From: Mercurialis annua
Taxonomy: Eukaryota > Streptophyta > Magnoliopsida > Malpighiales > Euphorbiaceae
Direction: 5' to 3'
Length of the DNA stretch: 64,000 nt
NCBI RefSeq assembly: GCF_937616625.2
Contig: NC_065571.1
Location: 20,273,701-20,337,700, forward strand
The number at the start of each line of letters is the position of its first letter. Positions within the stretch are counted from its first letter, which is position 1. Below the pieces are notes generated by a model. It was not told the DNA's origin. It was given only the letters and a program-made list of their open reading frames with translations, and ran no database searches. Of the stretch, positions 1 through 10,834 are shown piece after piece. Made by a program: the position numbers and the translations under genes.

Positions 1-3000
1 AAGCCAAACATTTAAAATGTTATTTAACCAGTCCAAATGTTTACAACGTTATGAAACAAATTCAAACATTTCACCTTTTTTGCAATTTAAGCCAAACGTT
101 TAAAAGTTTATGAAATAAATCCAAACGTTTCACCTTTTTAGTGATTTATGATAAACGTTTTCAAACGTTACGAAACAAATCCAAACGTTTCACCTTTTTA
201 GCGATTTAAGCCAAACAATTAAAATGTTACGAAACCAATCCAAATGTTTAAAACGTTACGAAAAAATCCTAATGTTTCACCTTTTTAGCGATTTAAGCCA
301 AACGTTTAAAATTTTACGAAACAAATCCTAACGTTTCAGCTTTTTAACGATTTAAGTCAAACGTTTAAATGTTAAGAAACAAATCCAAACGTTTCACCTT
401 TTTAGCTATTTAAGCCAAACGTTGAAAACGTTACGAAACCAATCCAAACGTTTAAACGTTACGAAAAAATCCAAACGTCTGTCCTTTTTAGCGATTTAAG
501 TCAAAAGTTTACAAACATTAGGATACGAATCCAAATGTTTTACCATTTGAGCTATTTTAGCGAAATGTTTACAAATGTCACGAAACAAATCCAAACGTTT
601 CATTTTTTTAGTGATTTAAGCCAAAATATTGTAAAACGTTACGAAACCAATCCAAACGTTTAAAACGCAACGAAACAAATCCTAAGGTTTCACCTTTTTA
701 GCCATTTAAACCAAACGTTTAAAATGCTACGAAGCAAATCCTAACGTTTCACCTTTTTAATGATTTAAGCCAAATATTTAGAACGTAATGAAACAAATCC
801 GAACGTTTCGCCTTTTTAACGATTTAAGCCAAACATTTAAAACGTTACAAAACAAATCCTAACGTTTCCGCTTTTTAGCAATTTTAGCCAAACCATTAAA
901 ACATTTCCAAACAAATGCTAAACGTTTAATCTTTTTAGCGATTTATGGGTTTACAAAGCTTACGAAACAAATCCAAAAGTTTTACCCTTTTAGCGATTTA
1001 AGCCAAACGTTTAAAACGTTACGAATCCAATCCAAACATTTAAAACGTTACGAAACGAATCCAAACGTTTCGCCTTTTTAGCCATTTAATCCAAAAGTTA
1101 ACAAACGTTACAAAACAAATGCAAACGTTTCATTTTTTTAGCATTTAAGCCAAACATTTAAAACGTTACTTAACCAATCCAAATGTTTATAACATTATGA
1201 AACAAATTCAAACGTTTCACCTTTTTTGTGATTTGCGCCAAACGTTTAAAAGTTTATGAAATAAATCCAAACGTTTCACCTTTTTAGCGATTTATGATAA
1301 ATGTTTACAAACATTACAAAACGAATCCAAATGTTTCACCTTTTTAGCGATTTAAGCCAAACATTTAAAATGTTACGAAACCAATCCAAATGTTTAAAAC
1401 GTTATGAAAAAAATCCTAATGTTTCACCTTTTTAGCGATTTAAGCCAAATGTTTAAAATGTTACGAAACAAATCCTAAAGTTTCAGCTTTTTAACCATTT
1501 AAGTCAAACGTTTAAAATGTTACGAAACAAATCCAAACGTTCCGCCTTTTTAGCGATTTAAGCCAAACGTTTAAAATGTTACGAAACCAATCCAAACGTT
1601 ACGAAAAAAAATCCAAACGTTTGTCCTTTTTTGCGATTTAAGTCAAAAGTTTACAAACATTACGAAACAAATCCAAATGTTTCACATTTTGAGCTATTTT
1701 AGCGAAACGTTTACAAATGTCACGAATGAAATCCAAACGTTTCATCTTTTTAGTGATTTAAGCCAAAATGTTGTAAAACGTTACGAAACAAATCCAAACA
1801 TTTAAAACGTAACGAAACAAATCCTAAGGTTTCACCTTTTTAGACATTTAAGCCAAACATTTAAAACGTTATGAAGCAAATCTTTAATGATTTAAGTCAA
1901 ACGTTTAAAACGTAACGAAATAAATCCTAACAGTTTGCCTTTTTAACGATATAAGCCAAAAATTTAAAACGTTAAAAAACAAATCCTAACGTTTCCCCTT
2001 TTTAGCAATATTAGCCAAACCTCTAAAACATTTCGAAACAAATGCCAACGTTTCACCTTTTTATCGATTTAAGCCAAACATTTAAAAAGTTATGAAACAA
2101 ATCCAAATGTTTCACCTTTTTAGTGATTTAAGCAAAACGTTTGGAAAGCTACGAAACCAATTCAAACGTTTAAAATGTTACGAAAAAAATCCAAACGTTT
2201 CTCCTTTTTATAGATTTAGGCCAAACTTGCACAAACGTTACGAAACAAATCCAAAAGTTTCGCCTTTTTAGCGATGTAACCAAACATTTAAAACGTCACG
2301 AAACTAATCCAAACGTTTGAAACGTTACGAAACAAATCCAAACATTTCACCTTTTTAGCGATTTAAACCAAACGATTACAAACATTATGAAACAAATCCA
2401 AACATTTCACCTTATTAGCAATTTAAGCCAAACATTTAAAACGTTACTTAACCAATCCAAACGTTTAAAACGTCATGAAACAAATCCAAATGTGTCACCC
2501 TTTTAGCGATTGAAGCCAAACGATTACAAACATTACGAAACAAATCCAAACGTTTCACCTTATTAGTCATTTAAGCCAGACATTTAAAACGTTACTTAAC
2601 CAATCCAAACGTTTAAAACGTTATGAAACACATATACAAATATGTCACCGTATTAGCGATTTACGCCAAACGTTTAAAACGATACAAACAAATCCAAAAA
2701 TTTCAACTTTTTAGCAATTTAAGCTAAACGTTTACAGACGTTACGAAACAAATCCAAACGTTTCACCTTTATAGCAATTTAAGCCAAACGTTTAAAAATT
2801 AATGAAATCAATACAAACGTTTAAAAAGTTATGAAATCAATCCAAACGTTTAAAACGTTATGAAAAAAAATCCTAACGTTTCACCTTTTTAGCGATTTAA
2901 GCCAAACATTGAAAATGTTACGAAACAAAATCCTAACGTTTCACCTTTTAATCGATTTAAGCCAAACGTTTAAAATGTTACGAAACAAATCCTAACGTTT

Positions 3001-3389
3001 CACTCTTTTAGCGATTTAGGTCAAACGTTTAAAACATTTCGGAAAAAATCCAAACGTTTGACCTTTTTAGCAATTCAAGCCAATCGTTTAAATCGTTACA
3101 AAACAAATCCTAACATTTCACCTTTTTACCAATTTAAGCCAAACGTTTAAAACTTTACGAAAAAAATCCTAACGTTTCACCTTTTTAGCGATTTAAGCCA
3201 AGCGTTTAAAACGTTACGAAACAAATCCAAACGCATAAAAAGTTACGAAAAAAATCCTAACATTTCACCTTTTTAGCGATTTAAGCGAAAGGCTTACAAA
3301 CATTAGGAAACAAATCCAAATGTTTCACCCTGTTATCAATTTAAGCCAAACGTTGAAAACAATACGAAACCAATCCAAATGTTTCAAAC
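1..3389. repeat. Satellite array, 60-bp/30-bp units, block 1
   Basis: Degenerate tandem satellite with no gene. The 60-bp unit opens with AACGTTACGAAACAAATCC, runs through AAACGTTTCACC and ends with TTTTTAGCGATTTAAGCC before a second AAACGTTT. A 30-bp half unit, AACGTTACGAAACCAATCC followed by AAACGTTTAA, is inserted irregularly. Units differ from each other at several positions, usually C/T or G/A changes at CG, as expected for decay of methylated cytosine. The block is cut at its right end by element E1, whose target duplication lies in a satellite unit. Confidence 0.95.
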
Positions 3390-3394
3390 GTTAC
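3390..3394. other. Target site duplication of E1, left copy
   Basis: GTTAC directly precedes the TG of the 5' LTR. The same GTTAC follows the CA of the 3' LTR at 13775-13779. Read across the gap, the two copies restore a normal satellite unit (AAACGTTACGAAA). A 5-bp duplication is normal for Ty3/Gypsy integrase and proves that E1 inserted into pre-existing satellite. Confidence 0.95.
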
Positions 3395-3730
3395 TGTAAT
3401 ACCCCGTATTTGTATAAGTCACGTGTAAAGGTTTTATTAGTCGGGAATACATAAATTAAATTTAAACGTAAATTTAATTTATAAGTATCCCTAAAAGTAT
3501 ATCGTAATAATAGGAGTTTAAAATTTAAATCGAGGATTTAAATTTTAATAAAGGAATATGACGGGACTATTAGAACATAAAATACGACTGGAATCGTAAG
3601 ATAAATATATCTTGATAATTAATATATCAATATACCACTCTAAGTGGAGAGTTTGATATTTCAGACAAAACCCCGAAATTAAAATGTCGAAACTCGGAAG
3701 TCTCGACGTGTAATTAACGATTATAAGCTA

Positions 3731-3838
<108 letters not shown>

Positions 3839-4125
3839 AAAAAAATAAGAGGATAAGAAAGAAAGAAAAATGAGTGGGCGGCAAGTTATGAAAAAAGTAT
3901 CATTTGGTCCTTAGATTTTTTACTTTAATTAGTTTTAGTTATAAACTAATTAAGTATTATTTGGACCTAATAAATCTTCCGAGATTTATTTAAAATAAAC
4001 TATAAGTCGGATGAGAATAAAAATTATATTTTTATTCGTATTATATTTTATTAGATTTTTGGATAAATTCTCACGAAAATTGAAAGTCGTTTCCGTTCGG
4101 GCTACGGACGACTAGTTTAGAAGTT

Positions 4126-4185
4126 GGTTTAAAGTGCATGATTGAGCTAGTACTTAAACGCACTTTAACCGAATCTATATATATA
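4126..4185 (+). promoter_or_regulatory. E1 LTR promoter: palindrome plus TATA box
   Basis: GGTTTAAAGTGC (4126-4137) and GCACTTTAACC (4160-4170) form an inverted repeat ending a few bases before a TATATATATA box (4176-4185). Transcription would be expected to start about 30 bp further on, near 4210. E3 has the same arrangement (50968-51027). The start site is inferred, not seen. Confidence 0.7.
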
Positions 4186-4551
4186 ACATTTCATTCACAA
4201 AATAGAGGTACATACCTCATTCTTTCAAAATGAAAGAATAAAGAGAGCTACTTGCTCTCAGAAACAGGCGAGAGAGTTAGGGTTTAGGCGATTCCGATCC
4301 GTTTCGTCCGTTTCTTCGATGATTACTCAAGTAATCGAGATACTAAGCCCGTATTAAATGTTTATTTTAATATATTTTGATATAATTCGAATATATATTC
4401 GTTTATAAACGGTTACCGTATCGAACGATCGATTTAAATGTCTGATTTATAATTGGATTGTGTATATGTGTTATAGGAAGTTAAATTTGCATTTTTGGAC
4501 GTTTCGAACTAAAAGAAGCACGTCGGAACGGCCCGAGAATTGATTTTTCCG

Positions 4552-4775
4552 GGCGGCGTGCGGCGTGCGCCCGCACAGTTTGTGCGGTGTGCGCCCGCAC
4601 AAGCGGGCGACGCGCCCGCACAACTGTGCCACGCGCCCGCACAACTGTGCCCCGCGCCCGCACAGTTTGTGCGGTGTGCGCCCGCACAAGCGGGCGACGC
4701 GCCCGCATAACTGTGCGATGCGCCCGCACAGTTTGTGCGACGCGCCCGCACAGGCCGGCGGCTCGCCCGCATTGA
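4552..4775. repeat. GC-rich palindromic tandem array in E1 5' LTR
   Basis: About 220 bp of strongly GC-rich tandem repeat inside an AT-rich LTR. The core is GCGCCCGCAC alternating with spacers such as AGTTTGTGCG, AAGCGGGCGAC and AACTGTGC, so neighbouring units can fold on each other. Open frames of 60-115 codons on both strands are a by-product of low stop-codon frequency and are not genes. A shorter version lies in the 3' LTR (11720-11925), and a different sequence with the same character lies in E3 (51376-51510). Confidence 0.9.
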
Positions 4776-5001
4776 TAGTTCCTCGAGCGCATACGTGGGG
4801 ACTTTGTCGGACTTTGACGGGGGCGATTCCGAGGGGTTTTCGCCTAATAACCCGAGATGTTTTCCGACCTAATCTAAAACGTTTTAAAGAAATGTTTTTA
4901 AATCTAAGATAAAGACTTTTACAATGAGATTTTAAAAGTAAAGTTAAACGTTTAAAAAGGACATTAAAAGAGTTAGAGTCGACGTTTAACTAGTTTAAAA
5001 G

Positions 5002-5105
5002 ATTTAGCAATCGGCTTTGCTAAATAATTAGTATACGACTGTGAATTGTTTTAACAATCAAGTCTATACTTTTAAATGATTTATTTAGGTATGGCTATAC
5101 CTAAA
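5002..5105 (+). other. Cluster of consecutive hairpins in E1 5' LTR
   Basis: Three hairpins in a row. HP1 has arms ATTTAGCAA (5002-5010) and TTGCTAAAT (5017-5025). HP2 has outer arms AGTATA-c-GACT and AGTC-TATACT (5030-5070) with an inner ATTGTT/AACAAT stem. HP3 has arms TTTAGGTAT and ATACCTAAA (5084-5105). A fourth (GACTT/AAGTC) is intact in the 3' LTR at 12214-12231 but broken here. E3 conserves the set with pair-preserving changes, pointing to selection on RNA (or DNA) folding. Confidence 0.75.
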
Positions 5106-5482
5106 AAGGACTTCTAGAATAAAGACTAAATATTTTCTTGAGATGAAAACAGTTTAAATAATTTTAAAAAGAACGAGACCATAAGTGTTAAGTGTTATAT
5201 ATTTGTGTGATTTGTCTGGACCTAGGTTTCAGGACCTAGATGCTTATACCAGAATTGGGTATTGATGTATTGTCTTGTGTGTTTTGTATGTTTGATCCGA
5301 CTAGCTGTCCAGCAGTCAGACCAGGACTCAGGGGAGTCTGCCACACCTACGGCGGTGCTAAGTAGTAACTTAGCAGTACTATGAGTTTACGAGTTTACTT
5401 TTGAATATCACTATTCAATTATTTAAAATCCATAAATCGCATTATTATAAACTAGTCAAGAGAGGTCCATTGGAACGAGCTA

Positions 5483-5501
5483 CCTATTGGGCAGCAATAG
5501 G
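5483..5501 (+). other. GGCAN-loop hairpin, E1 5' LTR
   Basis: Stem CCTATTG (5483-5489), loop GGCAG, stem CAATAGG (5495-5501). It is flanked on the left by GGAACGAGCTA and on the right, after a few bases, by the palindrome GTGATCAC. Equivalent hairpins with different but paired stems are at 32664-32682, 52268-52284 and 61419-61437. The function is unknown. Confidence 0.8.
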
Positions 5502-6527
5502 GTTGCGTGATCACCAACACCGATTTTTAGATGTACTTCTGTTGAGGTATAGAGGTATGCATGTCGTGTAAGTCATTGGGAAAGTAGATGCCCTGACTTC
5601 ACGGGTAAACCCTGGGACGACAGTAATACAGTTACGGTCGCGGGTCAAACCGCGATGGCAGTTTCATGATTACGGTCCAGGTACCAGAGATACAGAATTG
5701 GACGGCAGTGACTCGGGTCACGGTCTTTATTCTGTTGTCTATAAGCTCGTGAGATGAGTGTGTCTGTTAGGAAAATTGTGGACTAAGGTTTCATAAGGAT
5801 CAACGTATTCGTAATATTTTATATATATAACTGTTTTATATATATTATGCGATTTTGGTATTTGTCTGTAAACTGTCTACTCACTCAGAAATATTTATAT
5901 TTCTGACCCCGTTGTTGTTTCCCATTTTTCAGGAAACGATCTTTGAGGTCAGTCGAGCTTCCACATCTCTTCTTCAGGAAAGCTCTTCTTTGGTAATGTA
6001 CATAGGATTTTGTACTCTTAGTATACTGCAATAGTATAAGTGTAATGTGCCAGCATCCGTGCCACTAGTCCTCTGTTTAGATACTCTGATAGGATCTAGT
6101 GCACGTGTGTGTACCTCCTGGTGGCTGCTTAGTGGCATATTGTATATAGTTACCGAGTCGGCCTCGTGTGTTTTTGTGAGGGTCAAAACAATATGTTTAA
6201 TATACGCCGGCTATGTGTAACCGGTCCGCTGTGTATTTTAATATGTTTAATACCACCGTTGCGAGACGCAAGATGTCCGCATTATTTTATTAAGCATATT
6301 AACGGTGGCGTGTGGTTGGGAAAAGGGCCGCCTGTGTGTTAAGGCAAGCGAAAGATAAGTCCCTGGTTTCCAGTAATCACCACGCCAGGTTTTCAGAAGG
6401 AAGATAGGGTTGAGATAACAAGGTTATCCAACCAGTACTTCTGAAACCATAATTCTCTTAAAGGTATATTTCAGAAATGTGTTTGCGTTAAACGAGAAAA
6501 GTTTTAACGGTATTTTCTGAAAACGGA

Positions 6528-6544
6528 TCGTACGCGAGGTGCGA
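6528..6544 (+). other. U5 hairpin TCGTAC/GTGCGA with GCGAG loop
   Basis: Six-base stem with one G-T wobble around the loop GCGAG, near the end of the LTR. In E3 (53303-53319) the stem is perfect (TCGTAC/GTACGA) with the same loop. Confidence 0.55.
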
Positions 6545-6671
6545 TCTTTTAATAATATTTGCGAAAAATTTCTAGAGGTTCTAGGCTTGCTACGGGTTTC
6601 GGAACAACCATTCCCATTCCCTAGCGCCGGTCGTGACTTGGATTAGGGTGGAATTCGGGTCGTGACAAACG

Positions 6672-6683
6672 TGGTATCAGAGC
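6672..6683 (+). other. Primer binding site (initiator tRNA-Met)
   Basis: TGGTATCAGAGC, complementary to the 3' end of plant initiator tRNA-Met, four bases after the 5' LTR. This is where minus-strand DNA synthesis starts. An identical PBS is at 53464-53475 in E3. Confidence 0.95.
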
Positions 6684-7182
6684 CTGGTTTTGAGTACTCG
6701 ACCATCCGAAGTACTGTTGCTGATACTGTTAAGTAAGCTGTGTTAGAAATTATGGGGATTCCTAGTAGACTATTGCAGCAACATTGGATTCGAGTCATGT
6801 CTTGATAAGTTTTCAGTTGTTGAAAACATTCAGCTATTAGTAGCAATCTGTATACTTGTGTAGTGTATATGTGATGTTTGATCGGGAACATATGAAATGT
6901 TCTTGTGTTTGAAACACGTCGCTAATGAGGGAACATGTGAGAAGTTCCTGTGTTCGAGACGCGCTAATAGAGTAGTATAAATTGGTCAGATCAATTGACC
7001 AATATTTAAAGAAGTTGATTATGTTCGAATACAGAACAAGGCGAAGATTCTAGAAGAATCGTTTGTTCGAGAAAATAGTAAGAGTTTCTCTGAACTATAT
7101 GTGTAATTGTTATGTGCTTTATTCTATGTACTTATGCTGTAGTACTTGTTATATGAAAAATATGTTTTTATGAGAGATTTGT

Positions 7183-7430
7183 GAGAGGCTTTGGTCCAAA
7201 GTTCGAGGAACTGTTGACAGAGCAATCTGACTCAGCGATGTATTTGGCTGGACGTGCCAGACAGATTGAGCAGCGATTGAGCTAGTCGCCTATGAGCTAC
7301 TGCCAAGTGGAACAACCCTTTCTCTGTACAACGAGGAGGGAAAGGAAAACTTGTGCGTAGATGCGGACGAGAAAAATGTCCGATTATTCGAGAGGCACTA
7401 CCGCCTCGACAATCATCCTCAGGTAACATT
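7183..7430 (+). pseudogene. E1 gag remnant (C-terminal part only)
   Basis: Reading from 7183 gives RGFGPKFEELLTEQSDSAMY and then LAGRARQIEQRLS before a stop. This matches residues of the intact E3 gag (KGLGPEFEEL and LAGRAKQIESKL). The basic tail upstream of 7430 (GGKGKLVR-like) is also recognisable with frame changes. About 500 bp of the gag start, present in E3 at 54008-54520, are missing here. No zinc knuckle is seen. The piece cannot make a capsid, so E1 needs gag as well as pol from another element. Confidence 0.8.
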
Positions 7431-9700
7431 TAGATATGTGTCTTATGTTTAAGTAATTACGTTTACATGTTTTAGTATGAGATACTAAAACTAGAAAACA
7501 TAAAGTACAGATAGAGAATATCCTTAAACAAGAACACACATACTAATGAATAATCATTATTAATAAACAGCCTGACGATGAATAACAATATAAAAGATGA
7601 ATGTTAAAGAAAGAACAATAAAGCCTAATGTGAGGATTAGGAAACCTTGAAATGTCACAGAGAAGTAGTTTGAAAGAAACTTGTTAAAGTTTTGTTTTAC
7701 AGTTGAACGCATAATTGTGCTCAGATGCATTAAAGGTGCATGTTGCGAAAATCACTATAAAAGAAGTATACCTGAATTTTATATATATATTACATATATA
7801 TACATAAAATGATTTTGATTAGGGCATGCATCATATATCTTGATATATCAGTATATCAAAGGAATGTGAATTGAGATAGCAACTCTTTGGGGATGAGAGA
7901 TGCCATCACCCTAAAGCACAATTGTATGAAAAAGGTTTTGAACCGTGAATTTGAGAATTCACAATTTGTTGAAAAGTGAGATTTAAAAAGGCCTGCCGGC
8001 AGGGGCAAATCATAATTGTCTCAAAAGGAACAACTTGATTTGTTTAACAAATTGATTTGATATTGTTGAGCGTCAGTGCACGCGAGACAAAACTGTATTT
8101 GTTCAAACGAAAAGTCTGTGATAGTGACAAGGTAGATGGGAAAAGGGATAAAGAATAACGGTTTTTATTATAAGAATAAATAATAAAAACCTAAAATTCT
8201 AATGTTTCATACCGAGACATTAGAGATTAATAAAAGTATAGGAAGAGTAGAGAGAGTGAGAATCTATATTCTTGCTCAGGTATAGACGGATGTAAGTCTA
8301 GTGATGAACTTTTATGGTAAATAAAGGTTCGAGGGTAGACAATAGAAGATTGTCACGATTAAGATAAGAGAGTAGGATCTAATTGAACACGACTCGGTTT
8401 GTTTGACTTCAAGTAGCTATAAGTGAACAAAGTCATACACACGTGTTTAATTAATCTGATTGGAGATTAGTCTTACAGACAGAGCAGATGTCAGTAATGG
8501 ACATATCTCTTAAATCCATACGAGTGGTTAGATAAACCATAATTCATAAGTCTGAGAGGAGTAAACCTCAGCACTTAAACTATAAACAACAACGGAACAT
8601 CTAAAAGAAAGATGATAAAGGAAATATGAGTATTCTCAGAACCAAGTAGGTACACTACTAGTTCTGATATGAGTAAAGGGGGATTAATGAATATGTTAAC
8701 GACTGATGGAATTGTCAAGTCGTGTTAACAGATATTCATTAATGAAAATGATTAATAAATCATAAAATGAATAAACAATATACTTAAAAGTATATCAAAC
8801 CTTGAACCAACATAAGGTAAAGATGTTATCAAGGTGTAACGGGGATGAAGATAGTGAATTGGACAAGTGAGTTTTATATATTGTCTGAAAACTGTCAGGG
8901 TACAGTAAGACCCTAATAACTTGTGATCAAACCGTTAAATCAGTTTGCTATTGGGATATGACAATCTCAAGACGGTTATCTAAGTTTTAACTGTTGCGAT
9001 CGTCGAACGGAGAGATAGACGATGCTTGATGATGAAGATATTGTCGTGGAACTTGCACGAAAATTTGGCGGTAAGTCAAAAGTGCAAGTGACAATGATGA
9101 GAAGTGTAAACTTTAATTAACTTGGAATTATCAACATAAGCTCCATATATGTATGTAAATGAATTTGAAAACTATGTTGAGACGGTAGTTTCAAAAGATG
9201 AAAATTCCAAGAACCAAGCCTTATGACTGTGAGATCTAGGCTGGCTGGTAAAGGAATGTACACGTATTTTGAATGTCGGGCCAAAAATACATAAAGTATG
9301 GCCGACTAAAAGTGGAAAAAATGTTTAATGAACATTTTGTTTTCAAAGTAAAACGTTTTGAAAATGGAGCTAGAGTTGATAGTCAGTTAATTAAATACGA
9401 TAGTAGCAGGTATAGTACAGTTACGATAACTGTTAGCTGTGAACAAGGAGAATATGTATATAGGAAATAGGTTAAGGATTATAATTAACCTTGGATATAC
9501 TGAAAACTAGTGATGAAACATAGTTTAGCGGTGACTGTGGAGCAAGTTAGAAGGTGTTCTACGAGGAGATAGTTAGGTTATAACTTACACCTGCACCTAG
9601 ATGACCACATCATTAGTGAGAGGAACCCAATAATTCAATCTGTAACAGGAAGTTACTATAGATTGATGAGGAAATAAAAGACATTCTATACAAGATATAG
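7431..9700 (+). other. Conserved non-coding internal region of E1
   Basis: No open frame of note. Long parts align with E3 54845-57225 in the same order, including GTGAACAAAGTCATAC, GTCTGAGAGGAGTAAACCTC, GATATGACAATCTCAAGACG and CAATCTGTAACAGGAAGTTA. Where a 65-codon frame exists (9273-9470), the differences from E3 fall mainly at codon positions 1 and 2, so it is not maintained as protein. Short inverted repeats occur, for example ACAGTTA-CGA-TAACTGT near 9417. Possible roles are RNA packaging or structure, or simple shared ancestry. Confidence 0.65.
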
Positions 9701-10801
9701 AATTCATAAGGAAGTGTAAAGGATGTTAAGAATGAGTAGTCTGTTAGTGAACGAGAAATTCAAACAAATGAAGAGGGTAAGGTTAGAAATTAGAATGCTT
9801 AACCAATAATACCCTAAAACGAGTAAAAGATGTGAAACAAATTTATAATAAGATTAACAATCTTATTTATAAAAGGTACAATAAAATAATAAACAGTAAA
9901 CTAGAAAGTTCAAGGAGTAAAAAGAAAGTGAATTCAAAGGTGATATCATAAGACTTGGTAACAAGTTGACATCCCAGAAGTGAGTTCAACGTTTGTACTG
10001 TCTATGAAGAAGTATAACGAAAAGGAAAAGTAATAAAATGTATTAAGAATACAAGTTTGGCTAGTAGCCAACTTCAAGGACGATTTCAGAAACTGAAGAG
10101 AGGTCGGATTGAGTTCAACTCTTCATGGAAGTTGTAGATTGAGTGTTAAAATATAATAATATGAAATAATATTTGGAAAAAGACTGGTTTAAATGCTTGG
10201 TTCATTGGCTTTAATAACAGCCATGACGACAGTTTTGTAGTCTTTCAAAATTAGCCTGAAGAGGCAAGTTTGAGGTCAATTTCCGATACCTTCGAGAAAG
10301 AATTTTAACTTGAAGTCTAAACGGAAGTTGTAAAACGCAATGCCGACTATTAGAATACCAAATTTATTTGGTAAACAGACGCTTCAAGATAAGCGATCAG
10401 GGTAGCCAAAGTAGGCTCGAAGAGAGAAAACATAAGGGAATAACTCGAGGTTATAGGATTAGAACCTATAAGTGAAAGTACAGTGAGATGAGATGTAAAG
10501 TGATTGATAGTTATAAGATGCAGTTAGAGGAGAACTGCAAGATGCTAATATAAGCATTTATATACTAGTAAAGGAAAGTATACGGTCTAAAAGGACCAGT
10601 AAAGTAGAGATAGAAAAGTTGATAGACGAAAGGTAGTGAGTTGACAATAGTGCACAGCTGTGCAATTGTGCCATAAATGACAACAGTTATGCCACATAAG
10701 ACAGCAGTTGTTTCACATGCAATGTTTATGCTGTGAAGCATAGAACATGAAATAGAAAGAGTATTTTTGGGTTGTATAGGTAAAAGAAGAAGTATATGTA
10801 A
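9701..10801 (+). other. E1 3' internal region, non-coding, purine-rich
   Basis: No coding signal, RNA gene or repeat was recognised. The + strand is rich in A and G. E3 is truncated before this part, so conservation cannot be judged within the window. Confidence 0.6.
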
Positions 10802-10834
10802 ATTCGAGGACGAATTTATATAAGGGGGAGAGAA
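10802..10834 (+). other. ATTCGAGG box and polypurine tract of E1
   Basis: The imperfect palindrome ATTCGAGGACGAATTT is followed after a few bases by TAAGGGGGAGAGAA, which directly abuts the 3' LTR. The purine run primes plus-strand DNA synthesis. The same box and PPT precede LTR starts at 30714, 58685 and 59248. Confidence 0.9.

Noticed and set aside
1..3389. CRISPR-like array of regularly spaced repeats
   Set aside because: There are no unique spacers; repeat and spacer are both parts of one degenerate satellite unit. The genome is a plant's.
4471..4912. Overlapping open frames of 62-115 codons on both strands across the E1 GC-rich array (also at 11637-12116 and 51275-51632)
   Set aside because: They arise because the GC-rich repeat lacks stop codons in all frames. 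The translations are simple repeats, and the frames differ between related LTRs.
9273..9470. 65-codon frame in E1 with a partial match to a 72-codon frame in E3 (56791-57009)
   Set aside because: Aligned codons change mainly at first and second positions, and frame starts differ. This is conserved DNA, not conserved protein.
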